A stretch of DNA of 7,444 nucleotides from an uncultured Lachnospiraceae bacterium (GCA_958446555.1 CAUCWU010000113.1:1-7444); one strand, 5' to 3'; shown: positions 1 through 4,696, numbered from the stretch's first letter. Notes: generated from the sequence alone by a model not told the origin. Numbers and translations are program-made.

Positions 1-548
<548 letters not shown>

Positions 549-625
549 AACGGTCAGGGTAGGAAATGGTAATAGGTTTGAGATGAAAAGTTTGTGTGCA
601 GTTTTGAAGGTACATTGAAAGAAAA
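549..625 (+). other. rRNA operon trailer without a 5S gene
   Basis: About 77 nt separate the 23S 3' end from the terminator. No 5S rRNA (about 117 nt with its conserved arms) fits or can be recognised here, and no tRNA is present. The stretch holding GTGTGCAGTTTTGAAGGTAC resembles the generic spacer that often follows 23S in Clostridia; that resemblance is from memory. The 5S gene of this operon, if there is one, must lie elsewhere, for example upstream of or between the other rRNA genes. Confidence 0.6.
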
Positions 626-663
626 GCCGAAATTCCTTTTACAGGGGGATTTCGGCCTTTTTT
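626..663 (+). terminator. Intrinsic terminator of the rRNA operon
   Basis: GCCGAAAT (626-633) pairs perfectly with ATTTCGGC (649-656). The stem extends inward through one T-G wobble and two C-G pairs. The loop is A/T-rich, and a run of six T follows at 658-663. It ends rRNA transcription just before the rpmG promoter, so the two units are separate. Confidence 0.9.
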
Positions 664-693
664 AAAATTTTTGATTTTTTTGTAAAAAAGTTC

Positions 694-722
694 TTGACGG
701 GGCCATTCACTTATGCTATACT
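694..722 (+). promoter_or_regulatory. Sigma-A promoter of the rpmG-secE-nusG-rplK-rplA cluster
   Basis: A -35 box TTGACG (694-699), a 17-bp spacer and a -10 box TATACT (717-722) are preceded by TG at 714-715, giving an extended -10. Start of transcription is expected near 729. A- and T-tracts lie just upstream (664-690) and could act as an UP-like element. The -10 side, CACTTATGCTATACT, closely resembles that of the rpoB promoter in this window. Confidence 0.88.
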
Positions 723-739
723 ACTCTAGCGTTTGGAAG

Positions 740-771
740 GCGCAGGTCTTTTTTTTTATGCGCAAAAGACC
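740..771 (+). promoter_or_regulatory. Leader RNA with two mutually exclusive hairpins upstream of rpmG
   Basis: The ~80-nt untranslated leader contains GCGCA (740-744), which can pair with TGCGC (759-763). It also contains GGTCTTTT (745-752), which can pair with AAAAGACC (764-771). The two helices interleave with no linker bases, so they cannot both form in full; the leader looks like a two-state switch or a strained pseudoknot. A run of nine T (749-757) sits inside. No known riboswitch or leader family is recognised, and function is inference only. Confidence 0.4.
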
Positions 772-808
772 GAAAGTTTGCTAATTTATTACGATGGAGG
801 TGGAGATT

Positions 809-958
809 GTGCGAGTAAAGATCACATTGGCATGTACGGACTGCAAGCAGCGTAATTACAACATGACAAAAGATAAGAAGACACATCCAGACAGAATGGA
901 GACAAAGAAGTACTGCAGATTCTGTAAGAAGCATACGTTACACAAGGAAACCAAGTAA
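809..958 (+). CDS. rpmG: 50S ribosomal protein L33 (zinc-binding type)
   Basis: A 49-residue small protein of the large ribosomal subunit that sits near the E site. The sequence begins MRVKITLAC and carries the paired CxxC motifs of the zinc form (Cys9/Cys12 and Cys36/Cys39). It is rich in lysine and arginine, as usual for a small ribosomal protein. The start is GTG at 809, chosen because GGAGGT at 796-801 lies 7 nt upstream and the N-terminus then matches the family exactly. It is the first gene of the cluster, about 80 nt after the predicted transcription start. secE starts 24 nt after its stop codon. rpmG before secE is the usual Gram-positive order. The presence of all four cysteines implies the zinc-dependent paralogue; whether a zinc-free copy exists elsewhere cannot be seen here. 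Confidence 0.97.
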   Translation: MRVKITLACTDCKQRNYNMTKDKKTHPDRMETKKYCRFCKKHTLHKETK

Positions 959-982
959 TTGGATTCCGGTAAGGAGTTGATT

Positions 983-1237
983 ATGGAAGAAACAGGAAAG
1001 AAGGCAGAAACCAAGTCCAAGAAGCCGGCCAAGACAAAAAAGTCCAAGCCATCTATGAAGGATCGCGTTGTTGCGTTCTGGAAAGGTGTAAAGGCCGAGT
1101 TTCGTAAGATCATCTGGCCAAGCAAAGAATCATTAAAGAATCAGACAATTGCAGTGCTGGTAGTTTCTGTTGTACTCAGCGTGTTTATCAGGTTCTTTGA
1201 TATTGCATGTCAGTATGTAGTTGAGTTTATCAGGTAA
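983..1237 (+). CDS. secE: Preprotein translocase subunit SecE
   Basis: SecE is the small clamp subunit of the SecYEG channel in the cytoplasmic membrane. This 84-residue protein has the short Gram-positive form: a lysine-rich cytoplasmic tail (residues 5-28), the conserved amphipathic segment with the motif VKAEFRKIIWPSKES (36-50), and one membrane span at roughly 55-80. The ATG at 983 is preferred over an in-frame TTG at 959. The reasons are AAGGAG at 971-976 with 6-nt spacing, and that the TTG would directly abut the rpmG stop without a site of its own. An arginine (Arg70) falls inside the predicted span, which suggests a tilted or interface-facing helix. The stop lies 13 nt before the nusG start, so the two are surely cotranscribed. 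The secE-nusG pairing is nearly universal in bacteria and supports the call. Confidence 0.96.
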   Translation: MEETGKKAETKSKKPAKTKKSKPSMKDRVVAFWKGVKAEFRKIIWPSKESLKNQTIAVLVVSVVLSVFIRFFDIACQYVVEFIR

Positions 1238-1250
1238 GAGAGGAATCAGA

Positions 1251-1775
1251 ATGGAAGAGGCAAAGTGGTATGTTGTCCATACCTTTTCAGGTTATGAGAA
1301 TAAGGTAAAGGTTGATATCGAAAAAACTGTCGAGAACCGGAATCTTCAGGATCAGATTCTCGAGGTTGCGATTCCCCTTCAGGAAGTGATGGAGAACAAG
1401 GATGGTCAGAAGAAGTCCTCTATGAGAAAAATCTTCCCAGCATATGTGCTGGTTCATATGGTTATGAATGACGATACTTGGTATGTAATCCGTAACACCA
1501 GAGGTGTTACAGGATTTGTAGGTCCGGGATCAAAGCCGGTACCGCTGACGGATGAAGAGATGATTGCTCTTGCTACCTTTATGGGTACTCCGCAGGAAAA
1601 GGTGAACTTCGCAGAAGGCGACCTGATCAGTGTTATCACTGGTGCATGGCAGGGTACCGAGGCTGTGATTCGTTCTGTAGATGCTGAAAAACAGACAGCT
1701 ACAATTTTTATTGACATGTTTGGACATGAAACACCGGTTGAACTGAATTTTACCGATATTAAGAAAGTTCAGTAA
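1251..1775 (+). CDS. nusG: Transcription termination/antitermination factor NusG
   Basis: NusG binds RNA polymerase at the clamp helices and modulates pausing, termination and transcription-translation coupling. The 174-residue protein has the NGN domain (about 4-112; WYVVHTFSGYE at 6-16 and FPAYVLV at 62-68) and a C-terminal KOW domain (about 122-174, ending MFGHETPVELNF). Asn82-Thr83 in the segment RNTRGVTGFVG correspond to the pair reported to drive NusG-dependent pausing in Bacillus subtilis. Two normally conserved glycines read as alanine: Ala64 in the usual FPGYV motif and Ala138 at the usually invariant KOW glycine (GAWQGTEAVI). The start ATG has AGAGAGGA upstream; a TTG 30 nt earlier overlaps secE and is rejected. 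It lies 13 nt after secE and about 74 nt before rplK. Confidence 0.97.
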   Translation: MEEAKWYVVHTFSGYENKVKVDIEKTVENRNLQDQILEVAIPLQEVMENKDGQKKSSMRKIFPAYVLVHMVMNDDTWYVIRNTRGVTGFVGPGSKPVPLTDEEMIALATFMGTPQEKVNFAEGDLISVITGAWQGTEAVIRSVDAEKQTATIFIDMFGHETPVELNFTDIKKVQ

Positions 1776-1793
1776 TACGCATATTTGGCGTAT
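1775..1793 (+). other. Short hairpin at the nusG stop codon
   Basis: ATACGC (1775-1780) pairs perfectly with GCGTAT (1788-1793) around a 7-nt loop, overlapping the last base of the nusG stop codon. No T-run follows, so it is not an intrinsic terminator. It could stabilise an mRNA end or form part of the rplK leader that continues into the L1 site. Function is unknown. Confidence 0.35.
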
Positions 1794-1802
1794 GGTTCTG
1801 CT

Positions 1803-1830
1803 GTGGGAGGGTATCCCCCGCAAATACCAC
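1803..1830 (+). promoter_or_regulatory. L1-binding-type mRNA motif before rplK (copy 1)
   Basis: A 28-nt element in the rplK leader: GTGG (1803-1806) pairs with CCAC (1827-1830), then an unpaired GA, then GGG (1809-1811) pairing with CCC (1817-1819), and an unpaired GCAAATA side (1820-1826). Two short helices with a GA on the left and an A-rich longer strand on the right is the layout of known ribosomal protein L1 sites in mRNA and 23S rRNA. The site ends 6 nt before the AGGAGGT of rplK, so bound L1 could block ribosome entry. A copy identical in 23 of 28 positions lies before rplA. The fold is seen in the sequence; L1 binding is inferred from family knowledge. Confidence 0.72.
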
Positions 1831-1849
1831 ATTATTAGGAGGTGCCACA

Positions 1850-2290
1850 ATGGCAAAGAAAGTTACAGGTTATATTAAGTTACAGATTCCTGCTGCAAAG
1901 GCAACACCGGCTCCACCGGTTGGACCTGCTCTTGGACAGAAGGGTGTCAACATTGTACAGTTTACAAAGGAGTTTAACGCAAGAACTGCTGATCAGGCTG
2001 GTATGATCATTCCGGTTATCATCACTGTATACGCAGACAGAAGTTTCACCTTCGTTTGCAAGACTCCGCCGGCTGCTATTCTTATTAAGAAGGCATGCAA
2101 CATCCAGACTGCTTCTGCAACACCAAACAAGGTTAAGGTTGCAACTCTTTCCAAGGCTGATCTTCAGAAGATCGCTGAGACAAAGATGCCAGATCTGAAT
2201 GCAGCAAGTCTTGAGGCTGCTATGAGCATGATCGCAGGTACTGCTCGCAGCATGGGCATTAAGGTAGAAGAGGAAGAATATCAACATTAA
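1850..2290 (+). CDS. rplK: 50S ribosomal protein L11
   Basis: L11 binds the GTPase-associated region of 23S rRNA at the base of the L7/L12 stalk and contributes to factor-dependent GTP hydrolysis. The protein has 146 residues, slightly longer than the usual ~141 because of an acidic end (EEEEYQH). The N-terminal domain shows the proline-rich loop APPVGPALGQKGVNI with Pro22, Pro23 and Pro26, the region contacted by thiostrepton-type antibiotics. The C-terminal RNA-binding domain ends GTARSMGIKV. The start ATG lies 6 nt after AGGAGGT (1837-1843) and gives the typical MAKKVTGYIKLQIPA opening. It is preceded by an L1-type control site and followed directly by a second one; the base after its stop codon is the first base of that second site. 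Confidence 0.98.
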   Translation: MAKKVTGYIKLQIPAAKATPAPPVGPALGQKGVNIVQFTKEFNARTADQAGMIIPVIITVYADRSFTFVCKTPPAAILIKKACNIQTASATPNKVKVATLSKADLQKIAETKMPDLNAASLEAAMSMIAGTARSMGIKVEEEEYQH

Positions 2291-2318
2291 GTGGGAGGGA
2301 TATTCCCGCAAATACCAC
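2291..2318 (+). promoter_or_regulatory. L1-binding-type mRNA motif before rplA (copy 2)
   Basis: This is a second copy of the 28-nt motif seen before rplK. It has the same GTGG/CCAC outer helix, the same GA, the same GGG/CCC inner helix and the same GCAAATA strand. Only five apical bases differ (positions 10-14 of the motif), exactly where the hairpin loop lies. It fills the rplK-rplA gap from the first base after the rplK stop codon to 2 nt before the AGGAGGT of rplA. L1 could thus repress its own cistron as well as rplK. Binding is inferred, not shown. Confidence 0.7.
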
Positions 2319-2332
2319 CAGGAGGTTTTTCG

Positions 2333-3028
2333 ATGAAAAGAGGAAAAAAGTATGTAGAGGCTGCCAAGCTGGTAGACCGCGCTACTCTTTATGATGTAAA
2401 CGAAGCCGTATCTATCGTTAAGAAGGCTTCTAGTGCAAAGTTTGATGAGACAGTTGAAGCTCATATCAGAACAGGTTGTGATGGACGTCACGCAGATCAG
2501 CAGATCCGTGGTGCTGTAGTTCTTCCTCATGGAACAGGTAAGTCTGTTCGCGTTCTTGTATTCGCTAAGAATGACAAGGCTGATATCGCAAGAGAGGCAG
2601 GAGCTGATTATGTTGGAGCTGAGGAGTTAATTCCGAAGATCCAGAACGAAGGATGGCTTGATTTTGACGTTGTAGTAGCTACCCCGGATATGATGGGTGT
2701 TGTTGGTCGTCTGGGTCGTGTACTTGGACCGAAGGGCTTAATGCCAAACCCGAAGGCTGGTACCGTAACTATGGACGTTGCAAAGGCTATTAAGGAAATT
2801 AAAGCTGGTAAGATTGAGTACAGACTGGATAAGAGCAACATTATTCATGTTCCGGTTGGTAAGGTTTCCTTCACCGAGGAGCAGTTAGCAGACAACTTCC
2901 AGGCGCTGATGGGCGCAGTTATCAAGGCAAGACCAAGCACTCTGAAGGGAACCTTCTTAAAGAGTGTTACCTTGGCTTCTACTATGGGCCCGGGCGTTAA
3001 GTTAAATACTGTTAAATTTGGTCAGTAA
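2333..3028 (+). CDS. rplA: 50S ribosomal protein L1
   Basis: L1 forms the mobile L1 stalk near the E site and is also a translational repressor of its own operon in many bacteria. The protein has 231 residues, the normal length. The RNA-binding signature GRLGRVLGPKGLMPNPK sits in the middle (about 132-148), and the C-terminus carries STMGPGVKLNT, both typical of L1. The start is ATG at 2333, 6 nt after AGGAGGT (2320-2326). An in-frame GTG at 2291 would run through the L1 site and has no ribosome binding site, so it is rejected. Together with rplK it forms the classical L11 operon. No terminator separates it from the rplJ promoter, so readthrough into the rplJL unit is likely. Confidence 0.98.
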   Translation: MKRGKKYVEAAKLVDRATLYDVNEAVSIVKKASSAKFDETVEAHIRTGCDGRHADQQIRGAVVLPHGTGKSVRVLVFAKNDKADIAREAGADYVGAEELIPKIQNEGWLDFDVVVATPDMMGVVGRLGRVLGPKGLMPNPKAGTVTMDVAKAIKEIKAGKIEYRLDKSNIIHVPVGKVSFTEEQLADNFQALMGAVIKARPSTLKGTFLKSVTLASTMGPGVKLNTVKFGQ

Positions 3029-3035
3029 AAAGTAC

Positions 3036-3064
3036 TTGACAACTGATTGTCAATATGTTATTAT
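3036..3064 (+). promoter_or_regulatory. Sigma-A promoter of rplJ-rplL with an overlapping inverted repeat
   Basis: A consensus -35 box TTGACA (3036-3041), a 17-bp spacer and a -10 box TATTAT (3059-3064) are preceded by TG at 3056-3057 (extended -10). Transcription should begin near 3071. The -35 box is part of a perfect 7-bp inverted repeat, TTGACAA (3036-3042) and TTGTCAA (3047-3053), separated by CTGA; this is a possible operator. The promoter begins only 8 nt after the rplA stop codon. Confidence 0.88.
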
Positions 3065-3070
3065 TGCAAT

Positions 3071-3205
3071 GTTTGAGGCCGCAAGGCTTTCATATATTTG
3101 CCGAAGACAGCAGGTGCCGCAAGGCGTAAGGAGAAAACACCTGCCGAGGAGAGATCTATATTAGAGATTATCTTTGCCTCTCTGTCTTTGCAGAGAGGCA
3201 TTTTT
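3071..3205 (+). ncRNA. Ribosomal protein L10 leader (attenuator RNA)
   Basis: The 5' leader of rplJ has the hallmarks of the L10 leader family. There is a GCC-GCAA-GGC hairpin (3078-3087). A conserved segment GAAGACAGCAGGTG follows, and GCAGGTG (3110-3116) pairs perfectly with CACCTGC (3138-3144) around a second GCC-GCAA-GGC hairpin (3116-3125; its first base is shared with the stem). In Bacillus subtilis the L10(L12)4 complex binds this leader and lowers rplJL expression by transcription attenuation. Here GAGGAGAGAT (3146-3155) can pair with ATCTTTGCCTC (3170-3180), with one bulge and one wobble. That pairing would occupy the left half of the downstream terminator, so antiterminator and terminator exclude each other. 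The fold is my own hand pairing. Confidence 0.88.
3176..3205 (+). terminator. Attenuator terminator in the rplJ leader
   Basis: GCCTCTCTG (3176-3184) pairs perfectly over 9 bp with CAGAGAGGC (3191-3199). The loop is TCTTTG, and A plus five T follow at 3200-3205. It lies 40 nt before the rplJ start and would stop transcription when the competing antiterminator (3146-3155 with 3170-3180) is not formed. It also gates any readthrough coming from the upstream rpmG promoter. Confidence 0.88.
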
Positions 3206-3245
3206 CGGCCTTTTCTTAAAATTTTCGAGAAGGAGGGCACATATC

Positions 3246-3734
3246 ATGGCTAAGGTTGAGCTGAAGCAGCCGATTGTTGAAGAGATCAAAGCATCTTTAG
3301 ACGGTGCAAAGGGTGTAGTTCTGGTTGACCATCGTGGTCTTACCGTTGAGCAGGATACCGCACTGCGTAAGAGTCTGAGAGAAGCTGGTGTTGCTTACAA
3401 GGTATACAAGAACACACTGGTTAAGCGCGCAATCGAGGGTACTGAGTTCGAAAGCTTAAAGGATCTGTTAGAGGGTCCGTCAGCCCTTGCAGTTAGCAAG
3501 AGCGAGGCTACTCTGCCGGCAAGCATCATTTGCAAGTTCGCTAAGACAAATGAGAAGCTTGAGGTTAAGGGTGGTGTTGTAGAAGGAAGCTTCTACGATG
3601 CAAAGGGCATCGAGGTTCTGTCCACGATCCCGTCCAGAGAAGAACTTCTTGCAAAGTTCCTGGGAAGCATCCAGTCTCCAATCACCAATTTTGCTCGTGT
3701 TATCAAGCAGATCGCAGAGAAGCAGGAAGCATAA
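3246..3734 (+). CDS. rplJ: 50S ribosomal protein L10
   Basis: L10 anchors L7/L12 dimers to 23S rRNA, forming the stalk that recruits translation GTPases. The protein has 162 residues, slightly short of the usual ~165-175. The N-terminal RNA-binding domain shows KGVVLVDHRGLTV and YKVYKNTLVKRA. The helical C-terminus (roughly 135-162, ending ARVIKQIAEKQEA) is the L12-binding helix. Start: ATG at 3246 with AAGGAGG at 3230-3236. An in-frame upstream ATG at 3174 would begin inside the attenuator stem and gives a non-family N-terminus, so it is rejected. Expression is predicted to be feedback-controlled through the leader. A structured 123-nt gap separates it from rplL. Confidence 0.97.
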   Translation: MAKVELKQPIVEEIKASLDGAKGVVLVDHRGLTVEQDTALRKSLREAGVAYKVYKNTLVKRAIEGTEFESLKDLLEGPSALAVSKSEATLPASIICKFAKTNEKLEVKGGVVEGSFYDAKGIEVLSTIPSREELLAKFLGSIQSPITNFARVIKQIAEKQEA

Positions 3735-3756
3735 TTTGGTTCAGAAATGGATTTTC

Positions 3757-3821
3757 GCAGCTGCGTAAAGCAGTTGCATAGGATGATTCAAACGAGTCAT
3801 CATTCGTAAAAGCCGTAAGGC
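3757..3821 (+). promoter_or_regulatory. Three tandem hairpins in the rplJ-rplL gap
   Basis: Hairpin 1 pairs GCAGCTGC (3757-3764) with GCAGTTGC (3770-3777). Hairpin 2 pairs GATGATTC (3782-3789) with GAGTCATC (3794-3801). Each has eight pairs including one G-T. Hairpin 3 is GCC-GTAA-GGC (3812-3821), a GNRA-type tetraloop. None has a T-run, so they are not terminators. They may protect or process the mRNA so that rplL is made in excess over rplJ, as the several L12 copies per L10 require. That role is inference. Confidence 0.5.
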
Positions 3822-3857
3822 ATAGTTAAATAATTCTTATTTAGGAGGAAAATTATC

Positions 3858-4223
3858 ATGACAGCAGCAGAGATTATCGAAGCTATTAAGGGTATGAGCG
3901 TTTTAGAGTTAAATGACCTTGTAAAGGCATGTGAGGAAGAGTTTGGCGTATCTGCAGCAGCAGGTGTTGTTGTAGCAGCAGCAGGCGCTGGCGCAGCAGC
4001 TGAGGAAGAGAAGACTGAGTTCGACGTAGAGCTGACCGAGGTTGGCGCTGAGAAGATCAAGGTTATCAAGGTTGTTCGTGAAGTAACCGGTCTTGGTCTG
4101 AAGGAAGCTAAGGAATTAGTTGAGTCTGCTCCGAAGGTAGTTAAGGAAGCAGCAGCTAAGGCTGACGCAGAAGAGCTGAAGAAGAAGTTAGAGGAAGTTG
4201 GAGCAAAGGTTACCTTAAAGTAA
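3858..4223 (+). CDS. rplL: 50S ribosomal protein L7/L12
   Basis: L7/L12 is the multicopy stalk protein that contacts EF-G, EF-Tu, IF2 and release factors. The 121-residue acidic protein has the three usual parts. The N-terminal dimerisation and L10-binding helices are residues 1-33. The Ala/Gly/Val-rich flexible hinge is about 34-52. The compact C-terminal domain is about 53-121 and contains KIKVIKVVREVTGLGLKEAK, the factor-binding face. Start: ATG at 3858 with AGGAGG at 3843-3848. Codon use is strongly biased (GCA for alanine, GAG/GAA and AAG), fitting very high expression. It is cotranscribed with rplJ and ends 28 nt before a strong terminator. Confidence 0.98.
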   Translation: MTAAEIIEAIKGMSVLELNDLVKACEEEFGVSAAAGVVVAAAGAGAAAEEEKTEFDVELTEVGAEKIKVIKVVREVTGLGLKEAKELVESAPKVVKEAAAKADAEELKKKLEEVGAKVTLK

Positions 4224-4251
4224 TTTGCACTGACAAAACTTTAAAACTGGG

Positions 4252-4290
4252 AAACGGTCTGGAGCAGTTTGACTGCTGCGGGCCGTTTTT
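4252..4290 (+). terminator. Intrinsic terminator after rplL
   Basis: A ten-pair outer stem (4252-4261 with 4279-4288, two G-T pairs) is followed by one G-G mismatch and a five-pair inner stem AGCAG/CTGCT around the loop TTTGA. The run of T at 4286-4290 completes it. The last four T are also the first bases of the palindromic element that follows. It ends the rplJL transcript, so rpoB depends mainly on its own promoter. Confidence 0.88.
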
Positions 4291-4469
4291 GCGTGTACTA
4301 GGTTCTCAAAGTCACAAGCTGATCATGCTTGCATGAATAGGCTTGTGACCTTGAGAACCGTAAAAAACATGAGGATGCAGCGATTTTCGAAGAAAATCAG
4401 CGAATCCGAATGCTTTTTAGAATTGCGAGAGCTGCTTTGCAGCGGAGCAATTCGTAAGTACACGCAAAA
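4287..4469. repeat. 183-bp palindromic element folding into a four-way junction
   Basis: A perfect 13-bp terminal inverted repeat, TTTTGCGTGTACT (4287-4299) and AGTACACGCAAAA (4457-4469), encloses three hairpins joined by single-base linkers. Arm 1 (4301-4359) has two perfect 9-bp helices with one A-C mismatch between them and a TCATGC/GCATGA cap. Arm 2 (4361-4419) has TAAAAA/TTTTTA, CAT/ATG, a tandem GA/GA mismatch, GGAT/ATCC, a 5x5 internal loop and GATTTTC/GAAAATC. Arm 3 (4421-4452) has AATTGC/GCAATT and GCTGC/GCAGC. About 130 of 183 bases pair. There is no coding potential and no clear target-site duplication. It lies between convergent terminators, so it may act as DNA. A mobile MITE- or REP-like repeat is my leading guess and a structured RNA the alternative; copy number cannot be judged here. 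Confidence 0.75.
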
Positions 4470-4490
4470 TTAGATAGATGTTCATATAAA

Positions 4491-4520
4491 AATGAAAAAG
4501 AGATGGCTGGCACCATCTCT
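4491..4520 (-). terminator. Intrinsic terminator of the tRNA-Pro gene
   Basis: Read on the minus strand, AGAGATGG (4520-4513) pairs perfectly with CCATCTCT (4506-4499) around a six-base loop. TTTT, then CA, then TTTTT follow (4498 down to about 4489). It is 14 nt downstream of the tRNA 3' end and faces the rplL terminator. Confidence 0.82.
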
Positions 4521-4534
4521 CAATAATAACCCGA

Positions 4535-4608
4535 TCGGGGCGACAAGACTTGAACTTGCGACCTCATGAACCCCATTCATGCGCGCTACCAAACTGCGCT
4601 ACGCCCCG
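4535..4608 (-). tRNA. tRNA-Pro, anticodon GGG
   Basis: A 74-nt cloverleaf can be folded completely on the minus strand. The acceptor stem is CGGGGCG/CGCCCCG, the D arm GCGC/GCGC, the anticodon stem CATGA/TCATG with loop ATGGGGT, the variable loop AGGTC, the T arm GCAAG/CTTGT with loop TTCAAGT, and the discriminator base is A. The anticodon GGG (complement of 4572-4574) followed by G37 and the C1-G72 end pair are typical of proline tRNA; it reads CCC and CCT. CCA is not encoded and must be added after transcription. It is a single-gene unit with its own promoter and terminator, opposite in direction to all its neighbours. Confidence 0.96.
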
Positions 4609-4626
4609 ATGTTCACAAGTGGAAAC

Positions 4627-4655
4627 ATTATATCAAAAAAACGTATTTTTGTAAA
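4627..4655 (-). promoter_or_regulatory. Sigma-A promoter of the tRNA-Pro gene
   Basis: On the minus strand a -35 box TTTACA (4655-4650), a 17-bp spacer and a perfect -10 box TATAAT (4632-4627) are seen. Transcription would start near 4620, about 12 nt before the tRNA 5' end. It is divergent from the rpoB promoter; the two -35 boxes are 41 bp apart. Confidence 0.88.
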
Positions 4656-4666
4656 GAATAAATTTG

Positions 4667-4693
4667 AAAAAAGTCCGGAAAAATAGCAAAAAA
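4667..4693 (+). promoter_or_regulatory. Phased A-tracts upstream of the rpoB promoter
   Basis: Three runs of A (4667-4672, 4679-4683 and 4688-4693) have centres about 11.5 and 9.5 bp apart, close to the DNA helical repeat, and end 3 bp before the -35 box. This arrangement is expected to bend DNA and resembles an UP element. The spacing is seen; activity is inferred. Confidence 0.5.
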
Positions 4694-4696
4694 TAG

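Noticed and set aside
716..1125. Two open frames on the minus strand across rpmG and secE
   Set aside because: They are antisense shadows of confidently identified genes, with no ribosome binding site and no family-like sequence.
1880..2530. 216-residue open frame on the minus strand
   Set aside because: It is antisense to rplK and rplA, rich in Ser, Cys and Leu as expected from a shadow frame, and has no plausible start site.
3174..3245. N-terminal extension of rplJ from an upstream ATG
   Set aside because: It would start inside the attenuator hairpin without a ribosome binding site; ATG at 3246 has AAGGAGG and the family N-terminus.
3800..4069. 89-residue open frame on the minus strand
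   Set aside because: It is antisense to rplL; its Ala/Ser/Pro-rich sequence mirrors the rplL hinge codons.
4287..4469. Reading the palindromic element as a CRISPR array or an insertion sequence
   Set aside because: There are no regularly spaced direct repeats and no transposase frame; it is a single nested palindrome.
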